Shown here piece by piece: positions 9,754-21,810 of a DNA stretch of 64,000 nt. How positions within the stretch are numbered: position 1 is the first letter of the stretch; each line of letters begins with the position of its first letter. The notes beneath the pieces are model-generated. The model saw only the letters and a program-made list of their open reading frames with translations, searched no databases and had not been told where the DNA came from. The DNA lies in contig NC_049564.1 of assembly GCF_013368755.1 (NCBI RefSeq), forward strand, positions 4,348,001 through 4,412,000. The letters are read 5' to 3'. The position numbers and the translations under genes were made by a program. Source of the stretch: Talaromyces rugulosus (taxonomy: Eukaryota; Ascomycota; Eurotiomycetes; Eurotiales; Trichocomaceae).

Positions 9754-11295
9754 ATGTCAGCCGTCGTTGCCACCGCCACCTCCACCTCCACCGCGAGCAC
9801 TACCACGACTACCACGGTCAAAAAGCAGCCATCGATATCAGTGACCGCCGTCGACAGTGAACTGGGTGCGCCAGAACAGCAGGCTGATATCGTTATTATT
9901 GGTGCTGGAATTGCTGGGTGTGCTCTTGCAGTTGCCCTGGGGAAACAAGGCCGCAAGGTTCTCCTACTTGAGAAATCCTTGAAAGAGCCCGATCGTATCG
10001 TCGGAGAGCTGCTGCAGCCCGGAGGTGTCCAAGCGCTGGAGCAATTGGGACTTTCGGACTGCCTGGAAGGGATTGACGCTATTGAGGTTGATGGATACAA
10101 TGTGGTTTTGCGCGGTACTCAGATGAAGATTCCGTACCCCGTCGACAAGCAAACAGGTTCAGCGCCCCAGGGTAGAAGTTTCCACCATGGTCGTTTTATC
10201 ATGAAACTACGCGAGGCTGCAAAAGCCACGTCCAATGTTACCATTGTCGAAGCCACGGCTACATCTCTTATCAAGTCTGCCTTCGACGTGATTGGTGTGC
10301 AGGCTACAGTCGGTGATTTTCCCGCTCATTTCTTTGCGCCTTTGACCGTTGTCGCCGATGGCTACGCCTCGAAATTTCGAAAGGAGTACCACCCACATAC
10401 CCCTGTGGTGAAATCCAAGTTTTGGGGACTCGAATTGATCGATGTCAAACTCCCCATGCCGAACCACGGCCATGTCTTTATCGGCGATGGACCCCCGATA
10501 CTTATGTACCAGATTGGAGAGCACGAAACTCGTGCCTTGATCGATATCCCTGACAATTTACCCTCGGCTTCCGTCCAAAATGGAGGAGTCAAGGGCCACA
10601 TGCGGAATACCGTTTTACCGTCGCTTCCCAAGAGCATTCAACCCAACTTTCTCGCTGCCCTCGATAAGGGAGGGCTTCGATCGATGCCGAACTCATTCCT
10701 CCCATCCGCCACGAACACCACTCGCGGGCTAATCATTCTCGGCGACGCATCGAATATGCGACATCCACTTACTGGTGGTGGTATGACGGTCGCTTTCAGC
10801 GACGTTGTGGTACTACGAAACTTGTTGAGCCCGGAAAAAGTACCGACTTTTGCAGACACGCCACATATCGCGAAGATAATGAAAGATTTCCACTGGCAGA
10901 GGAAGAATACTGCATCGGTGATCAATATCCTCGCCCAGGCATTATACTCTGTCTTTTCTGGAGACGGTAAGAAACCCCCCCTCTCCTTTTTATAGTCTTT
11001 CGTTATCTAATCCCCCAAATCGCCAGGCCCTAACCTCGCTGTTCTACAACGCGGTTGCTTCCGCTATTTCGAACTCGGCATGAGTGCACAACCGGCCGGT
11101 TTGCTGGCTGGTATTATCAAACAACCTTCCACTCTAGTGCGACACTTTTTCTCCGTCGCATTCCTTGGAATTTGGGTCAACATTGTCGAGACGCCTTTTT
11201 ACCTTTTCCCTGTGGCGCTCTACAGGGGTGTTGCCGTTCTCTACACTGCGTGTGTTGTGATTATGCCTTATGTATTTGCCGAGTTGCAGAGGTGA
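9754..11295 (+). CDS. erg1: Squalene epoxidase (squalene monooxygenase), ergosterol pathway
   Basis: Exons 9754..10966 and 11027..11295 (60-nt intron, gtaaga...cgccag) encode 493 residues. The enzyme uses FAD, NADPH and O2 to convert squalene to 2,3-oxidosqualene at the ER membrane and is the allylamine (terbinafine) target. The start is ATG 9754; the open frame upstream begins at a TTG. Residues 1-40 are a Ser/Thr-rich extension. The Rossmann FAD motif IIGAGIAGCALAVALGKQG and an acidic strand end (LLLEKS) follow. The second FAD motif is LGDASNMRHPLTGGGMT near residue 330. The second exon carries LQRGCFRYFELG, the region where drug-resistance changes occur in other fungi, and then two hydrophobic C-terminal helices that anchor it to the ER. 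It faces the RNA nucleotidyltransferase gene tail to tail. Confidence 0.96.
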
Positions 11296-12140
11296 AAACA
11301 AAAGATCCTAAAAAAAGGACCTCCTCTTTTCCTTTCTTCTACGATAATATCTTAGGAAGAGCAGGGCTTTTTCATATCATTCCTATCATCTTGCATATAT
11401 ATGTATACATAACCCCCCCCCCTCCCCCTCCCTTATTTTCATGCATTATTATCATTATTATCATTACTTTAATTGCAGGTTGATGAAGAAGCCTTTTTTT
11501 CAAATTTTTTTTTCTGTTTCCCTGTATATAGATATCCTGGCAACATGAGCAATACAAAACTAATAACCTACACAATGAAATCTAGAACAAATCGCTATCA
11601 GTGCTATCCGCAGTGGATTATGAAAAAAAAAAATCTATCATCCCACGTTCATGGCAGTCGCTATCATACCAAAAATAGGTACATTGTTGAAAAGCTCAAC
11701 GGAACTGGTATAAAAAAAATAACAGACACACGCACGCACACGCACACCAGTTCGGACAGGGGTCAAACATCATCTCTTCGCTCGCCTGCGATGCAAAATA
11801 TCCTAAATGCGGCCCAGAACGCCATGGTTACCGTCCAACAATATGCAGCGGTAAAATGATAACAAAAACAAAAACCTCTCAAATCCTCGCATTGCCAGAG
11901 GGGGAACAAGTCGCAATCACACTTAACATAGTAACGAAAACCAATTTTGCAAATCAGGAAATCAGGAGGTGGTATATTTTGCATTAAACCGCCAATGAAA
12001 TTCATCACCCGCTCAATCTGGGTCGTCGTAACACCATGTTGAAAGGCCACCAAACTCGAGAGATTGCGAGAATTCTATTACCATCATTTCGTAAGCTTTG
12101 AAAATGATGGCGGAATATTTTCGCTCTTCAGTCCTCGTCT
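11296..12140. other. Convergent 3' intergenic region
   Basis: 845 bp between the ends of two converging genes. It holds T-rich and simple-sequence stretches (C-run with ccccccccccctccccctccc near 11412, ttattatcattattatcatt near 11450, a cacacgcacgcacacgcacac run near 11728). Presumably 3' UTRs and terminators of both genes; no ORF of interest. Confidence 0.5.
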
Positions 12141-15100
12141 TCACCCTCCCTTTCGAAGAGATTCATCCAAAGGTAGAGACTCCCCCGCGTTCGTATGTTG
12201 AACTTCCGCCAAGGATTTTGTGCTACGCTTGGTTTTCTTCTTGGTCGTTTGCCAGGACCCGTTCGTATTTGAATGTCCCATGTTTGAATGCCCCGTATTT
12301 GAAAGTCCCGCATTTGAATATCCCATAACCGGGGGTAACCCATCAGGCTTACGTGGAAGCGAAGCGGGGTGACTCTCTCTCCGGCTCAACGAGTTTGACG
12401 TTGTAGGTTGTGTTTCCTGATTTGGTCTCGTTTTACCTTTGTGGTGGACACCGTTTGCCTTTTCAAATTCCACCCCGTTCGTACGGGGTTTCGTAGTTGG
12501 GGAAACAGAGGAAGACTCCTTGTTCGGACGCGCATTCCCTGCTGAAAGTTTCTCCGATGGTTTGGGATGGCGGTTATTTGCAGAGGATTTCGTAGGCGAA
12601 TCCCCATTGAGCTGTCCGGACTTTGTGCCTTTCCGATCAGTAACAGGTCGCGAATCCTCGCTACTGTTTGAATTCAACACACGCAATCCTTGCAACTGGG
12701 TACTGAGGACTGTATCCGAGCTCCCCACTATGTGCTGAGCACTTCCAGGCTGAGCATTGTTGTCGTTCGTCGACGAGAATACGTCCATCTCAAAGGTAGT
12801 AGGCTCTTGTGTTCCGTTCGAGAAAGCATCCGAGGCTCTGGATGGTGATTCCCAGCCTACTTCCACATCGCTTGGTACAGACGCAGCCAGGTTCGAATAT
12901 TCACTCTGACTCGGCGTCCTATGATCGGGAACAGGGACTGACCCGTCTATAATTAAAGGACCCCGGTCTCGGGGGGTAATGTGACGTGGCGTTGAAATAG
13001 TAGGCGTCGTTTGCCCATTGTATCCGTTATCTGAAAATGCACCAAAAGGATCAGGGTAAGCCAGGGTTGCCGGACGATAGTCGGGATTTGTTTGTGCATA
13101 GTGTGCTGCAGGGAGTGACATCGCCATCAGGCTCTGCTGGTAATGCTGAGGAGTCACATAATAACCGACATAATCCGAGGGTCGATGCTCTTCCAGATAG
13201 GTGGGAGTCTGGATAGCCGACGCTTGAGTAGATTGTAAAGACGAATCCGTTTCGGTTGCGGATCGGCTTGGGGATGCCGGGGGAAAACGCCCTCTCGAAG
13301 TCTGAGAACTATCGTTATTTCGAGGCGGTGAACATAGTGAGGCCAAATTCTGCGTAACAGGAGAGTGTACAGGCCTCGCAGGTTGAGAGTGGGACCGTAG
13401 CCCGCCAGGGGAGCCATTCGCGACCGACGAACGACGAGGATTTCGACGAAGGTCCGGGACTGCGGAGGACAGAGATGGAGATGGAGGGTTTGTGTTGCTC
13501 CCCTGGACACCCTGCGCAGCTAGTGGCAAGTATGCTGGACTATAGAACATTCCTGGACGAATTTGACCTAATGGCGCTTGGTTCACTGTGCCAGCTCGGG
13601 ATCGTGAGCTATCATCGGTGGGCGCGTCTTGCTGCGGAAATGAGAATTGAATCAGAGGCTGACGAATGAGGACAGGAGGAGGCCTGCCAGTCAAGAGGGA
13701 CTGATTATGTAGCTGCATTCGCAACTCTTGTTCTTGTGCCTGCAATATCTGAATCTGCTGATACAGCTGATCATGAAGCATATACTGTGCCTGCTGCGCT
13801 TGGATATTCAGTTCCGGATTAAGCTGAACATGATGAGGACGGAAAGTGGTGGAGTTGCTCGTGCGATTCGTTGCACTGGACGAACGGCGTGCAGAATTGC
13901 CCCCTCCGCGACTGTACTGATTTGAAAACCTGGCACCACGGCCACCGCCTCTGCCACCTCGCGAAGACGAGTGTGACAAGGTAGGAGTCAAGATCGGTCG
14001 AGGTTGTGGGGGAGGCCGTTCCCAGACACGCTCTTCCTCGGGAGGAAAGACATATTGCTCACAGCATTTCTCCAGTTTAGCTTCCGAAATAGCTTTAAAT
14101 GCCTGTCGCAACTCTATATGCAGGCCACGGAATGATGTGTCGTCTGCCGTATTACCCAAGTTGCGGGTCGTATTGAATGGCTCTTCCACACACAGTCGAT
14201 TGTTCTGTAGTAAGTGCCACCCTTTGCCTTCCTTGGATATCAGCTGGCCTTCTCGAACTGAAATCACGAGTTTTTCGTAGTCCACCTCGTGGCCATAATA
14301 GCGAAAGAACTGGAAGAGGAGCTGTCCAAGAGTCTGCTTATTGTTGCTACCAAAGTTTCGTAATGACTCCAAGTCATCGTCAAATGACACTTGCACACCA
14401 TCAATAACTTTTTTCGTTTGGTGTGGTCGGTTCTGGAGGCTGGGTAGTATGGGTGGATCTCTGGTCTGCAAGAAGTTGATAATGAGGCAAATCCATGTGT
14501 AGGAGCTGAGGGTTCCGCCAAGCGCTAGATGAAACTATTAGAAGGGAGGGTATTGGCATGAGATAAAACACTAACCTGCGTCATTGAGCACTCTTTGCTT
14601 TGTCCAGTGTTTGACTATCATAGCCAAAGGACGGACCCGATCATCCACACCTACATAGGTGCGGATCATGCGTGTGTTCTCCAGGGCTAATGTGTTATTG
14701 ACGTTCATATCACATGCCATTTTCAACTGGGGGTCCCATATCTTAACAATGGGAACTTTTGCGTGAGAAACACAAACAACTCGCTCCATCCCATCTAATT
14801 CCTCATGTCAGTGGTAGCTCAGTCAAAAATGTGAGACACAAGAATCTTCTTACGGTTTGCCAGCACCTCAGCCAATGAACAGACATTCTCCAGTTCTTTA
14901 TAAGATGTCGTGATGCAGATGTCAACTGTGACAGCGGTGTCAGTAGGGGTAGGAAATTCCATTTTCGAGTTGTATGGGCGGGGGCGCAGTACCATCTGAG
15001 TCACTTGAGCAGAGTTTGTTCCCTGATGAGCCAAAGACATGAACTTTGATATTATTTCCGGGCCACTGCTCATTAAAAAGCGTTTCCAATTTTTGAACAA

Positions 15101-15611
15101 GCTGCCTTCGGCGATCGTCACTTTCGGCAGATGGTAAGAGTTGGGTATAAAGCGTTTGCATGTCTGCGCTTAACCGTTCCTCTTCCGTAGGCTCAAGTTT
15201 CGTTTTCAATCCAACTCTATCTTCGGGCAACAGATCACCCCCAAGACTATATGGCATCCTTCGCCGGAAAAATGCCATTCCCGTTTCATATTTGCATCCT
15301 CCGGGTGGTTTCCTAAAGGACGGCAGAGGATTCGTTTCCGAATGCGTGGATCGAGGCGAGGTACTTCGACGACGTGGAGACGGCGATCTCGAATGAAAGG
15401 ACAAACCCCGCGTGTGCTGATACGGGGTTGAGGGAAGGGAATTCGATTGATGTGAGTTAAGCGGTGGGCGTGAAGGTATGTCGGAATTTGAGGTCGACGA
15501 CTCCGTCGGCAAACGCCATTCCATGTTGGACGGTGATTGTTGTGCTATCGATGGTCTCGCACCTGACCTCTGTAAGAGTTTTTGATTCCCATCAGTATTT
15601 TTTGAAGACAT
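12141..15611 (-). CDS. Non-canonical poly(A)/uridylyl polymerase, Cid1/Trf family with long disordered tail
   Basis: Exons in transcript order 15611..14993, 14925..14854, 14794..14576 and 14524..12141 give 1097 residues; all three introns have GT-AG ends. Residues 1-100 are Ser/Pro/Arg-rich. A nucleotidyltransferase core follows, with FGSSGNKLCSSDSDVDICITT: the GS motif and the metal-binding D206-x-D208 pair, which is split by the first intron. A third catalytic-type Asp is in KMACDMNVNN (about D259). The central domain continues through NDAALGGTLSSYTWICLIINF, and the PAP-associated part includes GQLLFQFFRYYGHEVDYEKLVISVR. The last ~650 residues are low-complexity, rich in Gln, Asn, Ser, Arg-Gly and Pro. 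Family members add U, A or CU tails to RNA; the Aspergillus enzymes CutA and CutB are the closest named candidates. Nucleotide preference cannot be read here. Confidence 0.87.
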
Positions 15612-17000
15612 CCAGAGAATCCAACGCTACGTTGGGCCCTCGAAGAGGGGGGTGGTTTGAGGTGACCACGAAGGCGGCGGGTGTGAGTCAGGTTCGAGCG
15701 TATGACAAGAGGTCAGCGTGAGTTGAATGTGAGTAATTTCGGTTCGGTTATGACTGAGTATCGGGTTGTTCGTGCGAGGGAATGTTTCCACAATCACTTC
15801 GACGTTCCAGTAGTCCGGGCGACGGCCGGCAGCAAGAATCGGCCACACTGCGAGGAGATCCGGGAATAGCGTTGGACGAAAAAAAAAAAAAAAAGACAGA
15901 GAAAGAACAAAAGTAAGGAATGAAGTATGTGCGTTGAAGCGAAGGGGAAAAAAAAATCTATCCAGTAGACAAGGCGCAGGAAATGTGGGAATCCGGTGGA
16001 TTATGGAAAGAATGTCGCCATGCGAAGCGAACTGTACGATCGGCAGCAGCGAGAGAGAACTGGTCGGATGAAAAGTGTCAGTAATCCGAACTTATCAAGG
16101 GAAAACTACCGGTCTCCCACGAGAAGTCAAGAAGAGAGCGATTAGCAGATCGCCAAGCCCCCTCTTCATCTGATGATCTCCGGGGACGGAATCCTATAAA
16201 AAAGGACGGACGTACCTGAAAAGGCAAAGGAGCAACCCGCAACCAGGCGAATGTCAAGAGCCCCAGCAATATATAGAGTAACGGTGAGGAGTCTGAGGAA
16301 GTGGTGTATGGTAGCAGGTAATGCAGAATGAGGGAGTTGTCAGGTTGAGGCAACGGTGGTGGTGGTGATTTGCCCCGTGGGAAGTAGCGTCAACCAAACA
16401 CAGTGAGTGACAAGACGCCGCCCGCCTCTGAAGAGTCACAATTGGTCACAGGACAGGTGGGAGCAAACACAGCACAGAAGGGCCCTTTGTTCTGGAGAAG
16501 AGGTGGTAGCAAAAGGCCGTTGGGCAGTTCTGAGCAGTCTCCTGAGGGGGGGGGGATGGAGACTTGCTGACCTCCGCTGTTGATGGTCGCCCGTTCATAT
16601 TATGCATGGGGCAGGCGCGGACCACCATGATCGCCTGCTGCCTCAGGCACCCACGGCCACCGAACGCTGATCGCTTCCTCATTAGACAGAACACTCTACT
16701 TCTGCACTGTATGATTATTATTACTATTACTACTAAATTCTTATTATTGGCGATACAGACTCTCGATCCCTGAGAGGCGAGTTTAAGGTTGTTTCTGCTA
16801 AAAATAACCTGTTGGTTACCAGTATTGCTGTGTCCCACTCCATCATGACTCGATAAACGCTAGAAATACACGTACACATGTATCAATCGATACCTCGGGT
16901 GTCTCTAGTCGAAGACCATCTTGATAAATTGATTATTCTATGTCGCTGGTCAATCAGATAAGTCTGAGGCTACTGCTGGTTGGCTTGTATAGCTCCCTGG
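15612..17000. other. Upstream region of the nucleotidyltransferase gene
   Basis: About 1.4 kb of normal composition. It contains an A-run near 15880 and a GGTGGTGGTGGTG stretch near 16350, and no ORF with an ATG and a recognisable fold. It probably holds the promoter and 5' leader of the minus-strand nucleotidyltransferase gene. Short ORFs here look random. Confidence 0.5.
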
Positions 17001-18337
17001 TAGCGCGGGGATTTATTTGAATAAGCTCAACTCTAAATTAGCAATAGATACTGGATAGTGTAAAGCGATGTAGAGTCATGCGGAGGAACTGCCTTAGTAT
17101 TGTCCATCCTACTGTGACTCATGTTGGCCGGCCCAACTCAGTGAGTCAGATATTCCCTGCAATATTTGACTCAATATCTACCATATATCGGTTGTATATA
17201 GAGTCGTCTCAATTTCGAATCCATACATTCTATGCCGCAAATACAACCAACTGTAGCCACATGGGGGTACATGGTATTTTAGATCCTGTTGGAATTAGGG
17301 GCTGGTCCACCAAAACCCTCCGCGGTATATGACAAACAGCTGCATACTTGTATAGTTAGTACAACACGTGTATGTAACGAATCAGTACAATTAATTGACA
17401 TTTAGACAACAAACCTCTACATACCTATGCAGAAAGTAAAATAAATCATTGCTACTTAGAAGTTAGTACTACCTGAATTCCGGTTTTTCTAGAAATCGTC
17501 CAATCGAAACGTCCATCCCCTAGAATTAACTGGTCTGGCCCTAGTGAGCCTAGTTAACTTGTCCCACTCTTGCTGATCAACTTCGAAGATCCGCGGCTTT
17601 CCCTTTCTCCTATCTTTCTCTCCTGATGGGCGGAAGTATTTTTTGTCCCAGGAAAATTTCTGAGATTTTAATTAATTGTGATTTATCGTCGGTGGCTTGG
17701 AAATTCCTAGTAGCCTCGGTTAGCTTGCATATCAGCGCCATGGTTTGCTCCGCGGGTTATTATGATCACTGCCATGGATTTTTAATCTAGAAGGCGTGTT
17801 TTCTAGCTAAATCATTAGCTTGTTCGTGGATGGAACATCGCAGTACTTTGATCATACCCTTCTTATTAATAATAAGTATCACGCGCCCAACGGGAACCTT
17901 GGGGAAACCCTAACCCTAAGCATAGGGTAGTAGAGACTAGTGGCTAGGCTTCAGGACAACCCAGCCATCGTCCGATCATAATAAATCTTTTAAAGTAGTG
18001 GTTTTATTTAATATTGACAATTAAACGGTTGTGTGGCGAATATAGTGGTTTAGTGCGTACTAACGTCTCTAATATGCCGTCAGTAGGTATATCCAGGCCT
18101 CTCGACTCCATACTTACATATATGAATAAATCATTGAGACATTTTAGTTACTGACAGTGCAGAATAAGTTTATATTTCTTATTATAACACAAAATATCAT
18201 CTATTTTCTAAAGGCAAAAAAATCAAGTCTTATATCGACCCTTCACCATTTGAAATTGTAGCAAAGCAAGTCTACTCTCTATTTAGAAATATACTAGACT
18301 CCATTCAAAAAGAAAGAACAATGTCCTTCAACTCCTC
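17001..18337. other. AT-rich degenerate block, left of the sedolisin relic
   Basis: About 1.3 kb of AT-rich, TA-rich DNA without ORFs, probably decayed repeat DNA. At 17908-17919 two direct copies of CCCTAA occur, followed by an inverted AGGGT, resembling a short interstitial telomere-like sequence. No transposon ends can be defined. Confidence 0.5.
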
Positions 18338-19145
18338 AAAGTCAGGTGTTTCCCAACCCCGTCACTGGGTCCCATCCATCTGTCGCATTCCAACTCGCCC
18401 AGGGAATAATCGCACCCCCAGTGACATTCTGGCCGATCTGACCATTAACTCCAGTGCAACCGACAGACCCACCCTTGATGATATCACTCAGTCCCTTGGA
18501 TCCAAGACTATAAAATAAAGGGTTCAAGGCATTTCATAGTTTGGGGTCAAACTGTGAGCGGATAGGTCGGAAAATCCGCGCCCCTCGAAGTTTGTAAAGT
18601 TTGTGTAGTAGACCGTGGTCGCTAGATCGACGTGGCCGAGATAGGTCGAGATGGCATCTTCCTTGTACCAGGTTCGTGGGAAATAGTGACTAAAACCACC
18701 AGATCCAGAGGACCAAGCAATCTCGGGCGAGACACCCTGTGTGCCGCCAACAGAGAGCACATAGGGGCATGTAGATGGAAAGAAGACGTCGAATCGGGGC
18801 TTTTTCTTTCCGTCATTGCTCAAACATCCACTTCCAACCCCGACATCTGCGCTATATTCGACGACTGTTATGCATCTGTTGTAGTATAAAAGTCAGTATT
18901 CCCAACAGGCAAATTTGGAGTTCTTAATGAACCTCAATACCATCATCCCAATTAGGTTACAAGTTCCAGAGGCATCTTTAAAAGGAACTGTCTGCTCGTC
19001 ATCGCTGTAGGAGTTCGAAATAACATGGGGCAGGTCTTTATTCTGTTGGGGCAATAGGTATTCGAAATACGGCAAGTAAAGCTCGTTGTATCTGTCGGTG
19101 AGCCGGCACTTGGAATAAATGGACTACTACACGTCAGACTTCATT
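18338..19145 (-). pseudogene. Broken sedolisin (S53 family) peptidase gene, tripeptidyl-peptidase type
   Basis: Read on the minus strand, three segments line up with the C-terminal part of S53 peptidases: YFEYLLPQQNKDLPHVISNS then SYSDDEQTVPF (about 19060-18985); FFPSTCPYVLSVGGT then SGSGGFSHYFPRTWY and GRGFSDLSAHSL (18790-18540); and [18 protein letters not shown] then VTGLG (18400-18345). Stops and frame changes separate them: a stop after CNLIGMMVLRF...ACWEY near 18895, and a one-base frame shift before LYLPYFEYLL, where PFIPSAGSPTDTT lies in the neighbouring frame. Between SLTPNYE and LNPLFYSLG a block is missing; in the family it holds the SGTSAS-type motif with the catalytic Ser. The N-terminal pro-domain and catalytic Glu/Asp region are not recognisable. 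The gene cannot give an active enzyme. It lies in AT-rich DNA, fitting an abandoned accessory secreted protease. Confidence 0.85.
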
Positions 19146-20580
19146 TCGTGCCAGATTTCTGCCAGCTGAGTTGACAGGAGGCCAGCAGCCAGGAAAAAGT
19201 TTCTGAGCACCTTGTCGGTGAGAATCAAGTGGAAGCGACTGCGACTTGACAAAGGCGAATTGTTAAGACGGGAAAGGGTTTCAACTTGGTAATTGCAGAC
19301 CGGCGACTTATTTATTGCTCTATCAACTGATAAGCTTAAATATCGTCTTGCCTGTTTTGTTCTCATAATGCGCCGGATGCTAACAATATAGGCGGTACGT
19401 ATTGCCTAAAAGGGAAATAAATTCTATAATTGCCAGAAAAACTGTTAAGCTTATATTTTAGCTCTTTAAATCACTTCTTTTCAATATAAACCAATTCAGC
19501 TAGTACGTATACCAGTTGACTATATTCGGCTATATATATGTATCAATGCATCAATGCATCAATAGCACTGTACTTCAATTGATTCAAGTAGAATTCAAAT
19601 TTTGACATACAAATCTCCGTTATTACGAATTCAACATTGAAATATTACTATATAGAGATCTTACTACATTAGTATCAATTGATACATTACAGGAACTAAA
19701 ATAAACAATATTTAAATTTCAATACATATGCACTACATATCAATGTATATATGTAAAGAAAGATGGCCTAACATAAACTCAGATATCGTCTGTGTACGAG
19801 AGAAAACTATAGAGGTAATTCATTGTGAAAAAAGAAAACTATTAGTTGCTTTTGTATGTTGACACAACTCAAAGTACCCATTGGTCTGTTATTTTTATAA
19901 CCTGGGTTTCTTAAGTTGAGAACGCTAGACGTATTCAAAAACTTCTACCAATTGATGATATCAATTAATATAATTGCTAGAATGCTAAAGACAAACTTCA
20001 AGCTAGAAGCCTTCGAGAACATCACCAAGGCGGTGGCAGAATTAATGCAAGGAAAAAAGACTAATAATACTTCTAGAAAGCCGATAGATCATTGCAAAAA
20101 AATAGATGGGATGGTGATGTTTAGAATTAATGAACAAGGAGCGAGTCCTCTTGTGACCCCTGAAAATACGACACCATGAAGGATCATATTATTGGCCCCC
20201 TCGTGGTAGATGACAAGAATGGTTATATATTAATGCTACTCTGTACCATTGATTAGCCGGACATGGATAAGCCCGGGGAGAAAGACATTACTGCCCAATG
20301 CCTATATGTGCGGAGTATATTAAAACAAGAATAGATTGTCAAGAAGTCAAGAAAAATCCAGAGTAACGGGACAAACAACTGCTAATTTCCGGTAACCGAG
20401 CACAAATGAACATTATTAAATAAAGTAATAATTACACACCCCACCTGCTTACGTCCTCCCCCACTGTAACATGGCCTGTGTGCACCGTGTCTATTGACTC
20501 GATTTGGCGTGGAGCGGTTGGGCTGTGGATGGGGATGCATGAGAATTGCAACAATATGTAACTAATGATTAATTATTCTG
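19146..20580. other. AT-rich degenerate block, right of the sedolisin relic
   Basis: About 1.4 kb, very AT-rich from 19370 to 19900, with runs of TA steps. A short open frame near 19950-20179 (Lys/Asn-rich, ATG around 19952) has no family I recognise and no promoter-like leader. The segment next to the relic (19150-19366) may contain more of the decayed protease, but I cannot align it. Confidence 0.45.
19542..19563. repeat. 8-bp tandem repeat (ATCAATGC)
   Basis: Two full copies and most of a third copy of ATCAATGC in direct tandem, inside the AT-rich block. Simple repeat, no coding context. Confidence 0.7.
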
Positions 20581-21810
20581 GATGCAAATTAATACATGAA
20601 TAATTCCAACTTCCAAGAAAATAATAGTAGAATGTATTGCCGTACCGGTCTGTATCCGCCTGATCCGCTTTCGTTACAAGTTACCGGCTCTGTCCGGTAA
20701 TTTGTAGCGCGCGTACCGTACCATTTCAACGCGCAGCCACGTGATCTGCGGCGAAACAGCAATTCTTGCAAGAATTGACAACGAACAAAATAAATATAGC
20801 AAAATAAATAAATAACTAACTATACGGTAAGTCTAGGCAAACACACAAAACCCCCCAAAATAAAGTAGGCAGACAAGCAGCGCCGGAAGCCTTGGGCCGG
20901 CCAAGCAGGCTAACGCACACCTTTTGTGGCCTCAGGTCGACTACACCAGTCGTAGTTAGCATCCTGACCTCCTGACGGACCCTCTGACCCTCTCTGTTAA
21001 CTCACTAGTAACAAATTATTCTTCGCTCGTTCGCTCGCTCACTAACGACTCTCTCTCTCGCTCTCTCGCTCACGGCTCCGCGGCCAAACCAAGCCTGCCC
21101 TTCCTCTCTTCTCCGCCGACTTCTTCCTCTCTCCGTCTCGCCATCGACTCGCGACCCCGTCTCCCCCCTCCTCTTCTTTCGACCACAGGGAAATTCTGCG
21201 TCTTTTCCCTTTTTATCATTTGTTATTTTCTTCTCATTTTTCCCTCTGCACGCCAATTTCCCGGTCCTTCTTGAGCCGAGGGTTTTTCTCCTTTCGGGTT
21301 CCGGCGCACCCCCCTCGGTCTATCGCGACAGCGCCTGGCTCTTGTTTCCGCCAAGGTGAGTGAGCACAACCACCCCCTTCGCTTTCATCGCACAATCCTG
21401 TCTATTTTGCTCTGTGATCGAATCGGCTCTCGTCCAATGCCGGCCCGTTAGGCGTGGTGTTCAACATCGGGGAAGTCTACTGGAAGGGAAAAAAAAAAAA
21501 TCGAGTGTTCTCAGCCGCCCTCACTGTTTTTTTTTAACACCTATGTCATCGCTTTCGCCATTGCCATCCGCCTGCGCCCACAAATCGGAGTCGCATTTCA
21601 CTGCTGCCCAAAAACACTTGTCACCGTTTCCGATGATAAATGCATCTTATGTGTTGGGCTTACAGCTAATCAACCCGCCTGTGATACAGTAGAGATATTT
21701 CGGCCCCTCGAACGGATTGCCCCGTCTGCTTATCCGGTGGTTCTCGTCCACGCCCGTACCGACGTCGACGCCTAAAGACATAGGAAACAACATATTCTCG
21801 GCCAGAGACC
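20581..21810. other. Promoter and long leader of the following gene, with possible 5' UTR intron
   Basis: From 21020 to 21350 there is a long pyrimidine-rich tract (ctcgctcgttcgctcgctc, ctctctctcgctctctcgct), typical of strong fungal transcription start regions. At 21356 the sequence aaggtgagtg is an excellent donor; gtgatacag ending at 21689 is a suitable acceptor, so a 334-nt intron in the 5' UTR is likely. No conserved ORF lies between. The intron is inferred from consensus only. Confidence 0.45.

Noticed and set aside
12439..14407. Plus-strand open frames opposite the nucleotidyltransferase tail
   Set aside because: Shadows of the long minus-strand coding exon; no splice or family support.
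19952..20179. Short Lys/Asn-rich open frame in the AT-rich island
   Set aside because: Small, no recognisable domain, no leader; AT-rich DNA readily gives such frames. Possibly a transposon remnant but unsupported.
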